64,000 nucleotides of DNA from MWBV01 sp964608765 (GCA_964608765.1 CAZSPD010000004.1:9932-73931); one strand, 5' to 3'; shown: positions 27,225 through 37,135, numbered from the stretch's first letter. Notes: generated from the sequence alone by a model not told the origin. A program made the numbers and translations.

Positions 27225-28466
27225 ATGGTAACTAAATATGATGTCTTTGAATTTGTTTATAAAAATCAAGTTCCTTTAAAGCCAATAGATGTAGTAAGAA
27301 ATTTTCATAAGGATGAAAGAGAGTATCATGCTATTTATAAGATGCTAAGAGAACTTCAAAAAGAAAAACTTTTGGAAAAAACAGATAATGGATTTCAGAT
27401 TAAGTTAAGTGAAAAATCAGAGCTTCTTTATGAAATTATTAAATATTCTCTTAATAATAATCTAAATTACAATGAACTCTTAGATAGAAATTTCTCTGAT
27501 TTTATAAGTATTGGGTTGCAAAAACAAGAATTAACTTCTTTGGATATAAAAATAAATCCTCGGACTATAAAAAAGTATATAGACATTTTATCTAAATATG
27601 GATTAACTCTTGTTTTATCTGAAAAACCTCTTAGAATAAAAATATTTTACAATACTCTTATGAATAATTTGTTGATTTATTTTAATCATAGTTCTAAATT
27701 AATAAGTGAAGATAAGAAGCAATATATTCAAGAAATAGAAAAAGAGCTTTTAAAATATAGAAAATTAAAAAGAAAGAATGAATTAGGATACAGAAAAATA
27801 ATGGATGAATTTGAGATTCATTTTATTCATCATAGTTTATCTCTGGAGGGAAATCCAATAACTCTTCCAGAGACTATAAAAATTTTAAAAGAAAATATAA
27901 TCCCCTCTAATTTGAAGATAAATGATGTAGAAGAAGTAAAAAATTATCAAAAAGCACTTATTCAGATGCTTAAAGATGCATCTGAAAGAAAACCATTAAG
28001 TTTAGCCAGTGTACTAAATTATCATAAGCAGGCAATGTTTCACCTTCAGAAACTTGCAGGAAATATACGGGATTTTGAAGTATTTATACAAGGAAATCCT
28101 GACTTTAAAATCGTAAAATCTAGAGAAATACAAGAAGAGCTTGGAAAATTATTTGAAAAATACAATGAATTTATTAAAAGAAAAAAAGTTCTATTGAAAG
28201 ACATTTTCTCATTTGCAGTTTATTTTCATAATGAATTTCAACACATTCATCCATTTGCAGATGGAAATAGCAGGACAACAAGGTTAATTACTTTTCATCT
28301 TCTTCAGTCAATGGATATTCCAATTTTTGATATACCGCTTGGTTTATTGGATGAATATTTGAATTGCACAAAAGCATCAAAAAAAAGAGAAGATTCCAGA
28401 CTTATTTTGACTTTACAAAAAATAACTTTGTTTAATCTTAAGAAGATAAATGAAAAATTGAAATAA
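27225..28466 (+). CDS. Fic-domain AMP-transferase-like protein with N-terminal HTH
   Basis: A 413-residue protein that would transfer AMP or another nucleotide to a target protein hydroxyl. Residues 1-65 look like a winged helix, and 80-125 like a second HTH. The Fic core has a SLSLEGN motif near 204-210, matching the (S/T)xxxE(G/N) inhibitory helix, and HPFADGNSRTTR near 342-353 in place of HxFx(D/E)GNGRxxR. The catalytic His and final Arg are kept, but the second glycine is serine. Two copies of a 52-bp inverted-ended element upstream suggest autoregulation by the HTH part. Alternatively it may be a toxin with a fused antitoxin. Confidence 0.88.
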   Translation: MVTKYDVFEFVYKNQVPLKPIDVVRNFHKDEREYHAIYKMLRELQKEKLLEKTDNGFQIKLSEKSELLYEIIKYSLNNNLNYNELLDRNFSDFISIGLQKQELTSLDIKINPRTIKKYIDILSKYGLTLVLSEKPLRIKIFYNTLMNNLLIYFNHSSKLISEDKKQYIQEIEKELLKYRKLKRKNELGYRKIMDEFEIHFIHHSLSLEGNPITLPETIKILKENIIPSNLKINDVEEVKNYQKALIQMLKDASERKPLSLASVLNYHKQAMFHLQKLAGNIRDFEVFIQGNPDFKIVKSREIQEELGKLFEKYNEFIKRKKVLLKDIFSFAVYFHNEFQHIHPFADGNSRTTRLITFHLLQSMDIPIFDIPLGLLDEYLNCTKASKKREDSRLILTLQKITLFNLKKINEKLK

Positions 28467-28509
28467 AAATTATAAAACCACCGGAACAATTAGTCCAAAA
28501 AGTGTAAAG

Positions 28510-29076
28510 TTAAGATAAAACTTCTTCTATCTTAGAAATAAATTCATCTGCATTGCTTAAAGCTGTTTTAGCCATTTCTTTTGTAATAGCAGGAGTAGCA
28601 TCATATTGAGCTGTTTCTCTGTTTGTTTTTGTTTGTATGAGTTTTGTTATCAATTGTTCGCTTATAAGATAAGCTTTTGCAAGTTTATGAATATCCTTTG
28701 CTTCTAAGTTCTTGTTTTTATTTTCATGAACGTAATCATGCTCTAAGACCGCTATTGTGGCTGCATGGCTTTTTGACTTAAAGCCAAGTTTAGCAAGAGC
28801 AGATAAAGCAGAAGTATACATTGCATAATAAGAAACAATAATAACCCAATCATGAGTCTCAAAGTCCTTGGCAAGATTTAGCATTCTCTTTAAGTCATCT
28901 TGTTCAGATATTTTGAATAACAAATTAGCAATGCTAAAGTTCTTTCTTGCCTTTGTTATAAATGGCTTTTCAAGTTTTTTATTCTCTTCATTTTTTAAAA
29001 GATGTTCTTTTTTTAGATATCCCTTAATTTGGTTTTTTAGTATTGTTTTTCTGTCTTTCATACTATTAATCTCCAA
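28510..29076 (-). CDS. HEPN-domain protein of nucleotidyltransferase/HEPN module 1
   Basis: A 188-residue helical protein. ITKARKNFSIANLLF and WVIIVSYYAMYTSALSAL followed by SKSHAATIAVLE are the typical HEPN layout of archaeal HEPN/MNT pairs, in which the HEPN partner is an RNase or its degenerate form. The classical RxxxxH motif is not seen; the equivalent region is NRETAQYD. The gene overlaps the preceding nucleotidyltransferase gene by 19 nt. It is a close paralogue of the protein at 42609-43124. A shorter start (MKDRKT, five codons in) is possible. Confidence 0.8.
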   Translation of the reverse strand: MEINSMKDRKTILKNQIKGYLKKEHLLKNEENKKLEKPFITKARKNFSIANLLFKISEQDDLKRMLNLAKDFETHDWVIIVSYYAMYTSALSALAKLGFKSKSHAATIAVLEHDYVHENKNKNLEAKDIHKLAKAYLISEQLITKLIQTKTNRETAQYDATPAITKEMAKTALSNADEFISKIEEVLS

Positions 29077-29681
29077 AATAATTCATGCCCATATAAAGAT
29101 ATTCCTGATTCTTTTGACTCTTTTCCAACATTTAGCTCTTTTGATTTTAACATTTTTTTAAATTCCTCTATATTTGTTATTAATGGGCTTATTTGAATAT
29201 TATGTGAGTATCGATAACTTGCACTCTCTCTTTCTATTGATTCTCTTAGGTTTTTATCCTTTAAATCATTCACTATGAACATTAAATCTATGTCTGATTG
29301 TTTATTTGCAGTTTCTTTAGCATAGCTTCCAAATAAAACAATAGAGAATATTTCAGAAATGTATTTTTCAGTTAACTTAGAAATTAAGTTTTCTATTATT
29401 GCTTTAAGCTTAGGATTCTTCTTATAAATTTCTTCTTTTTTCTTAATATCTGTTTCCTGAAGAAGATGCCTTGTTTTTGCATTCTCTAGGTTAAGTTTGC
29501 ATTGCTTAGAGTTGCCTATTTTTAACACATTTATTATTTTTTCTTTCTCCATTACTGATATATGGATATAAGTAGGCCTATAACCTATCTTAAGTCTTCT
29601 AGATATTTCCATTATAGTTAATCCTGTGTCTATATTCTTTCTCATTAATTCTACAATCTTAAGTAATGTTTCTTGTCTCAT
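29058..29681 (-). CDS. HTH-nucleotidyltransferase (MNT) of module 1
   Basis: A 207-residue protein with an N-terminal winged helix (about 1-65) and a minimal nucleotidyltransferase domain: VLFGSYAKETANKQSDIDLM (about 117-136) holds the GSY and the SDxD metal-binding pair. In MntA/HepT systems such enzymes neutralise the HEPN toxin by AMPylating it. The HTH fusion suggests that this one also represses its own operon, and a 16-bp palindrome lies between its TATA box and start. It sits directly upstream of its HEPN partner. Confidence 0.85.
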   Translation of the reverse strand: MRQETLLKIVELMRKNIDTGLTIMEISRRLKIGYRPTYIHISVMEKEKIINVLKIGNSKQCKLNLENAKTRHLLQETDIKKKEEIYKKNPKLKAIIENLISKLTEKYISEIFSIVLFGSYAKETANKQSDIDLMFIVNDLKDKNLRESIERESASYRYSHNIQISPLITNIEEFKKMLKSKELNVGKESKESGISLYGHELFWRLIV

Positions 29682-29698
29682 TTTGATTATTCATCTAA

Positions 29699-29714
29699 TG
29701 AATAGTACTATTCA
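29699..29714 (-). promoter_or_regulatory. 16-bp perfect palindrome, operator of module 1
   Basis: TGAATAGTACTATTCA is a perfect 16-bp palindrome 18 nt upstream of the ATG at 29681, between it and the TATA-like GTTTATATAC (about 29720-29730). This is a likely binding site for the HTH of the nucleotidyltransferase. Confidence 0.6.
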
Positions 29715-29804
29715 CTTTAGTATATAAACATTTCTGTATACTCTTAGTGATATATTCTTATACTAGAAGGAGTATACCTATTTCTACTCTATTTTTTCTT
29801 AGAA

Positions 29805-30221
29805 TTAACAATTGTACCAGAAGGTGCTGTTTTTGTAAAAGGAAATTTCTTTCAAGAAGAATTTGAAAAAGACTTTGAGGAAGGCTACGATTTAATAATT
29901 GCTTCACTAGTTCTTCATTTCACAAAAAGAGAATACACCCCCAGGATTATCAAAAAAATCCAAGACTCAACTTCAAAAAATGGGTATAATTTTTTAATAT
30001 TAATGTCTAATAAAGATTCTTTTTCAAAAAATAATTTAGATAGATTTTATCCTTCACTAGACGAAATATTAGAAATTTACAAAGATTGGAAAGTAATTAA
30101 AGTTCTTGAAGATGAAACAGAACCAGAACAACATTCTAACTCCAATGTTCAAGAACATCCTCATACACACCATCTTATTTTCATTATTTTTCAGAACCAA
30201 ATATCCACTCTAAATTCTTAA
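29805..30221 (+). pseudogene. N-terminally truncated class I SAM methyltransferase (TehB-like)
   Basis: An open frame without a usable start encodes the C-terminal two thirds of a TehB-like methyltransferase: VKGNFFQEEF, then YDLIIASLVLHF (motif II/post region), NGYNFLILMSNKDSFSKNN, RFYPSLDEILEIYKDWKVIK and a His-rich end. The SAM-binding glycine loop (motif I) is absent. The frame is open from a stop near 29748, and the first ATG is at 30003, well inside the domain. The missing 5' part lies exactly where nucleotidyltransferase/HEPN module 1 begins, so insertion of that module may have destroyed it. Confidence 0.7.
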
Positions 30222-30407
30222 TCTTAAATCCAAAACAACTTCCCGTACTTATGTACATTATGTTTGGTTTTGTCACTTAAAAATAACACCAAAACCTAAC
30301 ATTTATAAACCTTAAATTCACTAATATATTCAAGTATAAATCTTAAATTAATATAGATTAAATATACTAAAAAAGTGCAATAAAAACACCCCAAAAAATA
30401 CTTAAAA

Positions 30408-31259
30408 ATGGTAAGAAAAACTCTGCTCAAAACAAATAGAAAAAATACTTCTAACACTTCTAATAATAAAAGATTCAAAAAAATAACTTTAATGATTCCA
30501 TGCTATAATGAAGCAGAGAGTATAGGGCAATTAATTGAAGATGTTCCAGTAAAGAAGATTAATGATGCAGGATATAAAATTGAAGTTCTTGTAATTGATA
30601 ATAATTGTACTGATAATACAGCAGAGATTGCACAAAAGAAAGGTGCAAGAGTAATATCTGAGACTAAAAAAGGAAAAGGAAATGCAATCCGTGCTGGTTT
30701 TAGTAACATATCTAAAGATGTTGATTATGTTGTTATGTTAGATGGAGATAATACTTACAAGCCAAAGGAAATTCTAAGATTAATTGAACCATTAGAGTCT
30801 GGATTTGCAGATGTTATTGTTGGTTCAAGATTAGAAGGTAAAATGACAACGCATGCTATGAGTAAATCACATAGATTTGCTAATTGGGTATTTACATTTT
30901 TAACAAGAACAATATATGGAGCAAATGTTACAGATACTTGCACAGGATATTTTGCTTGGACAAGAGATGCAGTAAATACACTTAATAACCATATTAAATC
31001 ACAAGGTTTTGCAATTGAAGCAGAAATGATAAGTAAGATGTCGCGTCTTAAACTTAAAGTGTATTCAGTTCCAATAACTTATGCTCCAAGAGTGGGCGAA
31101 ACAAAATCAAAACTTGCTCCAATAAAAGATGCAATGAAGATTATTTGGATGTTAATAAAAAATAGAAGCTGGAAACCTCAGGAAAACAATAAAAAAGATA
31201 AAAACGAAGTAAGTTCAATGAATAAAAGAGAAAAAAAGAAAAAGAAAAGGGGGGAGTAA
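30408..31259 (+). CDS. Family 2 glycosyltransferase (dolichyl-phosphate hexose synthase-like)
   Basis: A 283-residue GT-A enzyme. LMIPCYNEAESIGQLIED (about 27-44) is the nucleotide-binding start, VVMLDGDNTY carries the metal-binding DxD equivalent, and VIVGSRL plus the late RVGETKSKL match DPM1/polyprenyl-phosphate glycosyltransferases. Without C-terminal membrane helices, it would load a lipid-phosphate carrier on the cytoplasmic side. It opens the polysaccharide cluster on the plus strand. The first 24 residues and the KKKKRGE tail are strongly basic. Confidence 0.85.
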   Translation: MVRKTLLKTNRKNTSNTSNNKRFKKITLMIPCYNEAESIGQLIEDVPVKKINDAGYKIEVLVIDNNCTDNTAEIAQKKGARVISETKKGKGNAIRAGFSNISKDVDYVVMLDGDNTYKPKEILRLIEPLESGFADVIVGSRLEGKMTTHAMSKSHRFANWVFTFLTRTIYGANVTDTCTGYFAWTRDAVNTLNNHIKSQGFAIEAEMISKMSRLKLKVYSVPITYAPRVGETKSKLAPIKDAMKIIWMLIKNRSWKPQENNKKDKNEVSSMNKREKKKKKRGE

Positions 31260-31266
31260 TTGAAAG

Positions 31267-32355
31267 ATGAAAATAGTTCATGTCCTTGCTTATTATGGAG
31301 ACTATTTAGGAGGAATCCAAAATTATGTTAAAGAATTGGCTAAAAGACAAAAAGCAGAAGGACATGATGTTAAAATAATTACTTCTAATTTAAAAGGGAA
31401 TCAAAATTTATTAGACGGAATTAAGATTATACGATGTAATTCTTGGTTTTCTCTATTTAGAACTCCATTTATGCCCTCCATCCTAAAAAAATTGTTGAAT
31501 GAAAATTGTGATGTTGTCCATGCACATTTACCTTCGCCAGGATTAGATTTAGCTGTTTCAATTAAAAAAATATTAAGCCCAAAGACAAGATTGGTATTAA
31601 CAATACATAATTACGCCCCAAGAACAAGTTCAATAAAAAAGATATTTGCATTTATTAATGATAGAATCTTGCTGCAATTTGCCTTGAGAAGCGCAGACAA
31701 GATAATTTTTACAAATAAAGGGTTTGCTAATTCATTAAAATACCCTTTTGATAAAAAAAAGATGATTATTCTCCCTTTGGGAGTAGATTTAAAAAAATTT
31801 AAGCCGAGTGCTAAATATAACCCTAATCAAATATTATTTGTAGGACGGATGATTCCAGAAAAGGGTTTACATATTTTAGTTAAATCCATTCAACTAATTA
31901 ATAAAGAATATCCTAAATTAAAGCTGCTGGCAATAGTTTCAGAGGTTTATGAAGGATTTAATAAATACGAATCCGATATTATTCGAGAAGGGAAAGGATT
32001 TCTTAGAGTATTAAAGAACATTTCTAATGAAAGGATATCTAGTTATTATTCAAATTCAAAATTACTCGTAATGCCAAGTATAGACATTGATAGTTTTGGT
32101 TTTGTATTAATTGAAGCAATGGCTTGCGGTTGCCCGGTCATTACTTCGGATTTACCTGGCCCTGCCAGTATAATCAATAAGAAAGTTGGTTTAGTGACTA
32201 AAAGGGGAGATATAGATGATACGAAAAAGGCTATTTTAAGTATTTTAAAGAATAAAGATTATGATATATTGAGGGGAAATTGTAGAGATTATGTAACAAA
32301 TAATTTTAATTGGGATAAAATAAATAAAAAAATGTTGGACATATATAAAGAATGA
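31267..32355 (+). CDS. Family 4 glycosyltransferase
   Basis: A 362-residue GT-B retaining glycosyltransferase. The N-terminal domain has GDYLGGIQNYVKELAKRQ (about 12-29), the C-terminal domain FVGRMIPEKGLHILVKS (about 196-212) and the sugar-nucleotide loop FVLIEAMACGCPVITSD (about 279-295). It starts 7 nt after the first gene of the cluster and overlaps the next by 4 nt (ATGA). It would add a hexose to the surface glycan being built; donor and acceptor are unknown. Confidence 0.88.
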   Translation: MKIVHVLAYYGDYLGGIQNYVKELAKRQKAEGHDVKIITSNLKGNQNLLDGIKIIRCNSWFSLFRTPFMPSILKKLLNENCDVVHAHLPSPGLDLAVSIKKILSPKTRLVLTIHNYAPRTSSIKKIFAFINDRILLQFALRSADKIIFTNKGFANSLKYPFDKKKMIILPLGVDLKKFKPSAKYNPNQILFVGRMIPEKGLHILVKSIQLINKEYPKLKLLAIVSEVYEGFNKYESDIIREGKGFLRVLKNISNERISSYYSNSKLLVMPSIDIDSFGFVLIEAMACGCPVITSDLPGPASIINKKVGLVTKRGDIDDTKKAILSILKNKDYDILRGNCRDYVTNNFNWDKINKKMLDIYKE

Positions 32356-33311
32356 ACAAAAAATCATTATCTGTAGTTATTTTGACTTATAATTCCTGTA
32401 AAACTATTGGTAAATGTTTGCGGTCTTTAGAGAATCAGGAAAATAAAGATTTTGAAATACTCATTGTAGATGATGATTCAACAGACGATACCTTAAAGAT
32501 TGTTAAATCATTTTTTTCTAAATCTAAAATACCGTTTAAAATACTAAAAAATGGGGCCCATAGCATCTCCAGAGGGAGGAACATAGGTATTAAAGAATGT
32601 AAGACTAGATATATTACTTTTTTAGACTCTGATGCATATGCTCATAAAGATTGGGTTAAAAACATATTACTTAATTTTAAAGAAGATCCGGAATTATCTG
32701 TGGTAGGGGGAAACACTTTACCTGTTTATACTAGCAAATTGTCATATGCAAATGCTTTGGTTTATGAAACAATAAGGAATTTAACTAGGAAGGGTTTATG
32801 GAAGATTGAAGGAGGGAATTCAGCATTTGATACTAGGAAACTAAAAGGGGAATTATTTGACGAAAGGTTTAAACACTGCGAAGATGTAGAATTTTTTAGT
32901 AGAATTAAAAATAAACACAAAATTAAACATGATTCTTCAATAAAAATTGATCATGAACATAGAGATAGTTTAAAGAAATATTTTATTCAACAATATAAAT
33001 ACGGAACTTGGGAATTATTTTTTAATTTTTCAAAAAAACAGGAGATAAGACTAGCTTCATTTATCCCCTCATTATTAATTTTGAGTTCCGTATCTTTGGC
33101 TTTATTTAACTTACTTTTCATTTTCATAATTCCTTTAATGAGCTTGGCATTATCTTTATTTGTTTGGTTATATAAAAAATCTCAAATAAAATTTTTACCT
33201 TATTTCTTTATTAGCTTTTTATTTAAAATAATAGGTTGGGGGAGCGGAGTAATAATCGGATTCATTGAGGTTATTTTTAGGAGTAAAAGATATAAATCTT
33301 TATTAAAATAA
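32352..33311 (+). CDS. Family 2 glycosyltransferase with C-terminal membrane region
   Basis: A 319-residue GT-A enzyme. VVILTYNSCKTI (about 8-19), IVDDDSTDDT (about 38-47), SRGRNIGI and FLDSDAYAHKDWV (DxD at about 93-95) are clear family motifs. Two or more hydrophobic helices at about 235-300 anchor it in the membrane. It overlaps its upstream neighbour by 4 nt and belongs to the same operon. It probably transfers a sugar to a lipid-linked glycan at the inner face of the membrane. Confidence 0.87.
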   Translation: MNKKSLSVVILTYNSCKTIGKCLRSLENQENKDFEILIVDDDSTDDTLKIVKSFFSKSKIPFKILKNGAHSISRGRNIGIKECKTRYITFLDSDAYAHKDWVKNILLNFKEDPELSVVGGNTLPVYTSKLSYANALVYETIRNLTRKGLWKIEGGNSAFDTRKLKGELFDERFKHCEDVEFFSRIKNKHKIKHDSSIKIDHEHRDSLKKYFIQQYKYGTWELFFNFSKKQEIRLASFIPSLLILSSVSLALFNLLFIFIIPLMSLALSLFVWLYKKSQIKFLPYFFISFLFKIIGWGSGVIIGFIEVIFRSKRYKSLLK

Positions 33312-33312
33312 A

Positions 33313-33684
33313 ATGAAATTTATCCAGGCATCAAGTTTTTATTTTCTACATCCGGAATGTACAGAACAATGGATAAGGAATTTATCAAAACACTTTGGGA
33401 AAAAAGAATATAAATTTGAAGTATTCACTTCTTATATGTATTATCTAAAAGATAAGCAAATAAAACCAACAAAAAATCTTAAAATTTATCATCTTTTTAC
33501 AAAAGAGATTAATGAGTTATTACTAGATAATATACTATCTAAAAATTTACTTATAGAATATTTAGAATTGCCTAAAAAACACAAAGGAGATAAGATGATT
33601 GAACAAACAGAAAAAGTTTACGAGGAATCTCTTAGAGATCATAATAAAAAACTAAATCAAAAAAAAAGTGAAGGATATAAATGA
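33313..33684 (+). CDS. Hypothetical protein in polysaccharide cluster
   Basis: A 123-residue soluble protein without a domain I recognise. It starts 1 nt after the membrane GT2 gene and overlaps the next gene by 4 nt, so it is translated as part of the cluster. Its N-terminus (MKFIQASSFYFLHPECTEQW) resembles the first strand of GT-B transferases, and the protein may be the remnant of one. The C-terminal half is charged and helical. Confidence 0.5.
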   Translation: MKFIQASSFYFLHPECTEQWIRNLSKHFGKKEYKFEVFTSYMYYLKDKQIKPTKNLKIYHLFTKEINELLLDNILSKNLLIEYLELPKKHKGDKMIEQTEKVYEESLRDHNKKLNQKKSEGYK

Positions 33685-36068
33685 CTTCCTACAAATATCA
33701 AAAGCAACATGCAAGCAATTATAATTACAAGCCTAAACGGAGTTTTAAACAAAGAGTCAAAAACTTCTTTACAATTCCTGAAGAAGATTTAAAGGAAGAA
33801 CCAGCAAAACAATTTGAAAAGATTAAATTATTTACTCTAACTCGTGGAAGTTTGTTTTTAGGTATCTTAATTTTTATGATGCTCATTAATATACTTGTGG
33901 GATTTAACATAAACTTTCTTTATCTTAGGCAAATATTAGGATTTTTATTTTTAATTTTAGTGCCTGGGCTGTTGATTATGCTGTGTTTTAAGATTAGGAC
34001 AGTTAAATTTTGGGAATATTTAGTTTACACCGTAGGACTGAGTGTAGCATTTATCATGTTTGCAGGGTTAGCTGTTAATTGGACTTTACCTGCATTAAAT
34101 ATAACAGATAAACCTCTTTCACTTTGGCCTATTTTAATTTGCTTTAATATATTTCTCTTAGCATTATGGTTTACAGCAGTGTATAGAAATAGAGACTTAA
34201 GACCATTTGATATTACAATACCCAAACTTGATGCAATCAATAGAATATTTTTTATAATTCCAATATTTTTTCCACTACTTTCAATATTAGGAGCTTTCTT
34301 ACTTAACAATCACGGCCCAAATATCCTGACAATGATAATGCTTGGGACAATAGCAATTTATGTTTTGCTTTTAGTCATATTTAGGAAAAGGATGAATGAA
34401 AATGTGTGGCCTTGGGCTTTGTGGATGATAGGATTGGCCTTGTTATTTAGCTCAGGAATGAGAAGTTGGAACATTTTTGGGGGAGATACAAGATTAGAGT
34501 CGTTTGTATCTCAATTGACTTTTTCTGAAGGCGTTTGGAGTATTAATAATTTTAATAATGCATATAATGCTATGCTTAGTGTTTCAATTTTACCTACTCT
34601 TATTCATAATATTTCAAATCTTGATTTATTGATTGTTCTTAAGTTAGTTTTCCCAATACTATTCTCTTTAACGATATTAATTGTATATTTTATATCTAAG
34701 AAATTTAATAATATTATTGGTTTTTTATCAGCATTCTTATACCTTTCTAATACGCAGTTCTTTTCTGGATCATTGATTCCATTCCGTCAAGAAATGGCTC
34801 TTTTATTTTTTGGTTTGATGCTTTTAGTCCTTTTTACAAAGGATTTTAATGATACAATAAAAAAATTATTATTTATAATCTTTGGTATTTCAATGATCGT
34901 CTCACATTATTCTACTTCTTACATTGCTCTCGCTTTATTTACTTTAACATATATTATAAGTTTAGCTTATAAGACATACGAAAAACAGAAAATAAAAAGA
35001 GGGAAGTTATTTGAATCACAAAAATTAGAGGTTTATTTAACTGGATTTTTGGTTTTACTATTGTTAATTTTTGGATTTTTATGGTATAGCCAAGTTACTC
35101 CAATTGGAGGGGGTTTTATAGATTTTACAAAAAAAAGTCTTTCAAATATGGGAAACATGTTCACTGAGGACGTACAAGCAGACATAAGTTCTCCTTTAAA
35201 TCATTTTAATATTTTTTACAAACCAAATCCCGATAGTGTATTTAAGGAGTATATAAACGAGATAAATGCTGATTCTTCGATAAATGAAAGCTATTCTATT
35301 AAACAACAATTCCCAGAATTATTAGATCCAAAAACAAATTATTCAAACTTAAAATTTATATTACTTACATCAGAAATAATTAAGAAACTTATTAAATTTT
35401 TGATAATCTTTGGATTTTTTGGCTTGTTATTCTCAAAGAATTTTTCTCAAAGGACATTCTTTATAATAATTACTTTTATCTTTTTTATCTTAATGTTAAT
35501 CTTACCATTTATCTCAATAGACTATAGCATTATTAGGGCATACCAACAATTTTTGATATTGCTTTCTCCCTTGCCAGTATTAGCTTTTTGCATGTTATTT
35601 AAATCAAGGAGATATAATTCTGGAATCTTATTAATTTCTTTTATATTGTCCTTGTTCTTTCTTTTTTCAACAAGCTTTATATTTCAAATATCTGGGGGGC
35701 ACTTTCCTTCAGGAAATCTTAATAATCTTGGTAACGACTATGATTTATATTTTACAAATAATGCAGAGATAGCAGGGTCTAATTGGTTATTTAAGAGCTA
35801 TCACCAAGATTCAGATATTTTTTCAACAAGATATTCCCTGAAAAAATTATACCTTTCTCCAAGTTATAATAAAAGAAAGATTATTGAAAACTTAATCTTG
35901 GGGGTATTTAAAGAAGATAACTATATTTATTTTGGGCAACCAGAAATATCTGGAAAAGGTTATGACACTTTTAATGGCAACTTAATAATTTATTCCACTC
36001 CCAATACGGCTTTAGAGATCAGGAGAAATACTATATACTCTAATGGAGGTTCAAAGGCATTTAGATGA
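33681..36068 (+). CDS. Large polytopic membrane protein (DUF2206-like, candidate GT-C or glycan polymerase)
   Basis: A 795-residue integral membrane protein with a basic cytoplasmic N-terminus (about 50 residues), around 14 hydrophobic helices and an extracellular C-terminal domain of about 150 residues. The pattern WPWALWMIGLALLFSSG followed by WNIFGGDTRLESFVSQ, and the long loop with FRQEMALLFF, resemble archaeal DUF2206 membrane proteins found in polysaccharide loci. It may polymerise or transfer lipid-linked glycan at the outer face. The acidic pair GGDTRLE could be catalytic; this is inference. Confidence 0.7.
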   Translation: MTSYKYQKQHASNYNYKPKRSFKQRVKNFFTIPEEDLKEEPAKQFEKIKLFTLTRGSLFLGILIFMMLINILVGFNINFLYLRQILGFLFLILVPGLLIMLCFKIRTVKFWEYLVYTVGLSVAFIMFAGLAVNWTLPALNITDKPLSLWPILICFNIFLLALWFTAVYRNRDLRPFDITIPKLDAINRIFFIIPIFFPLLSILGAFLLNNHGPNILTMIMLGTIAIYVLLLVIFRKRMNENVWPWALWMIGLALLFSSGMRSWNIFGGDTRLESFVSQLTFSEGVWSINNFNNAYNAMLSVSILPTLIHNISNLDLLIVLKLVFPILFSLTILIVYFISKKFNNIIGFLSAFLYLSNTQFFSGSLIPFRQEMALLFFGLMLLVLFTKDFNDTIKKLLFIIFGISMIVSHYSTSYIALALFTLTYIISLAYKTYEKQKIKRGKLFESQKLEVYLTGFLVLLLLIFGFLWYSQVTPIGGGFIDFTKKSLSNMGNMFTEDVQADISSPLNHFNIFYKPNPDSVFKEYINEINADSSINESYSIKQQFPELLDPKTNYSNLKFILLTSEIIKKLIKFLIIFGFFGLLFSKNFSQRTFFIIITFIFFILMLILPFISIDYSIIRAYQQFLILLSPLPVLAFCMLFKSRRYNSGILLISFILSLFFLFSTSFIFQISGGHFPSGNLNNLGNDYDLYFTNNAEIAGSNWLFKSYHQDSDIFSTRYSLKKLYLSPSYNKRKIIENLILGVFKEDNYIYFGQPEISGKGYDTFNGNLIIYSTPNTALEIRRNTIYSNGGSKAFR

Positions 36069-37135
36069 GAACAGATAAGAGAAAAATAGGTTTTTTAATA
36101 TTATCCCCTAATTGGTCTGGAGCAGAGAATGCATTAAAAAATATATTGATAAACTTGGGAAAGTTTGGAGAGGAAACATGTATCTATTGTAATTCTGAAA
36201 TTTGTAAGTATTATGTTAATATTAAAGGAAACCAAATATTTGATTTAGGACCTTTAAACATTAAGAGCAAATTAAGGTTTATAAATTATATCAACATAAA
36301 AAATAAACTAGAAAAAATATTGTCTAATAATAGAGTAGGAGTTTTATTTATAATGCTAGACGGTTCTTTCTTTGTGGCTAGAGGGTTAAACACTAAATTT
36401 AAAATACCAATTTTACTTAACCTTCGTGGAGAAGAGATTAATAATTATGCCACTAATAAATTTTCTTTGGGAAATATATTTATTAAATATTGGATTAAAA
36501 ATTCTGAAAAGATTATCTCTGTTTCTAGTAATCAAATAGAAAAATTTCCAGAAAAATATAAACAAAAAACAGTAACAATCTCAAACGGAGTAGATTTAAA
36601 ATTGTTTAAACCACTAAGTAGCCTTAAAAAAAAGAAAAATGTGGTTTTATTTGTGGGGAGACTTAAAAAAGAAAAAGGAATTAAAGAGATTCTGACCGTT
36701 GCCAAACAACTTCCTCAATATGAATTTTGGTTTGTAGGTCAAGGTCCTCTTGAGAATTTGATTAATTTACCCAACACAAAGAATTTTGGATTTAAATCAA
36801 CAGAGGAATTAGTTAAATTGTACAATCAAGCAACAATTTGCATTTCTCCTTCTTATAGGGAAGGTTTTAGTAACGTAGGGTTAGAGGTTCTTGCATGCGG
36901 GAGAGTCCTCATTTGCACTCCTCCATTTTTAGAATATATTGAAAATGAAAAAGATGGAATAATAATTCCTACAAAAGATGAAAAAGCATTGAAAGATGCC
37001 ATTGTTGACTTAATGACAAATGAGAAAAAGAGAGAAATCCTTGAAAAAAATGCTCGGAGGAAAGCGTTGCAATATTCTTGGGATAAGGTTGCTGAGCAAT
37101 ATTTGCTATTATGTGAGGGGTTATCTATAAAATGA
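36065..37135 (+). CDS. Family 4 glycosyltransferase
   Basis: A 356-residue GT-B enzyme: NWSGAENALKNILINLG near the start (donor-domain loop), VVLFVGRLKKEKGIKEI (about 194-210) and SPSYREGFSNVGLEVLACG (about 261-279), with the conserved E-x7-E arrangement. It overlaps both neighbours by 4 nt. It is one of three GT4 enzymes in the operon, so the glycan has at least several different linkages. Confidence 0.87.
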   Translation: MRTDKRKIGFLILSPNWSGAENALKNILINLGKFGEETCIYCNSEICKYYVNIKGNQIFDLGPLNIKSKLRFINYINIKNKLEKILSNNRVGVLFIMLDGSFFVARGLNTKFKIPILLNLRGEEINNYATNKFSLGNIFIKYWIKNSEKIISVSSNQIEKFPEKYKQKTVTISNGVDLKLFKPLSSLKKKKNVVLFVGRLKKEKGIKEILTVAKQLPQYEFWFVGQGPLENLINLPNTKNFGFKSTEELVKLYNQATICISPSYREGFSNVGLEVLACGRVLICTPPFLEYIENEKDGIIIPTKDEKALKDAIVDLMTNEKKREILEKNARRKALQYSWDKVAEQYLLLCEGLSIK

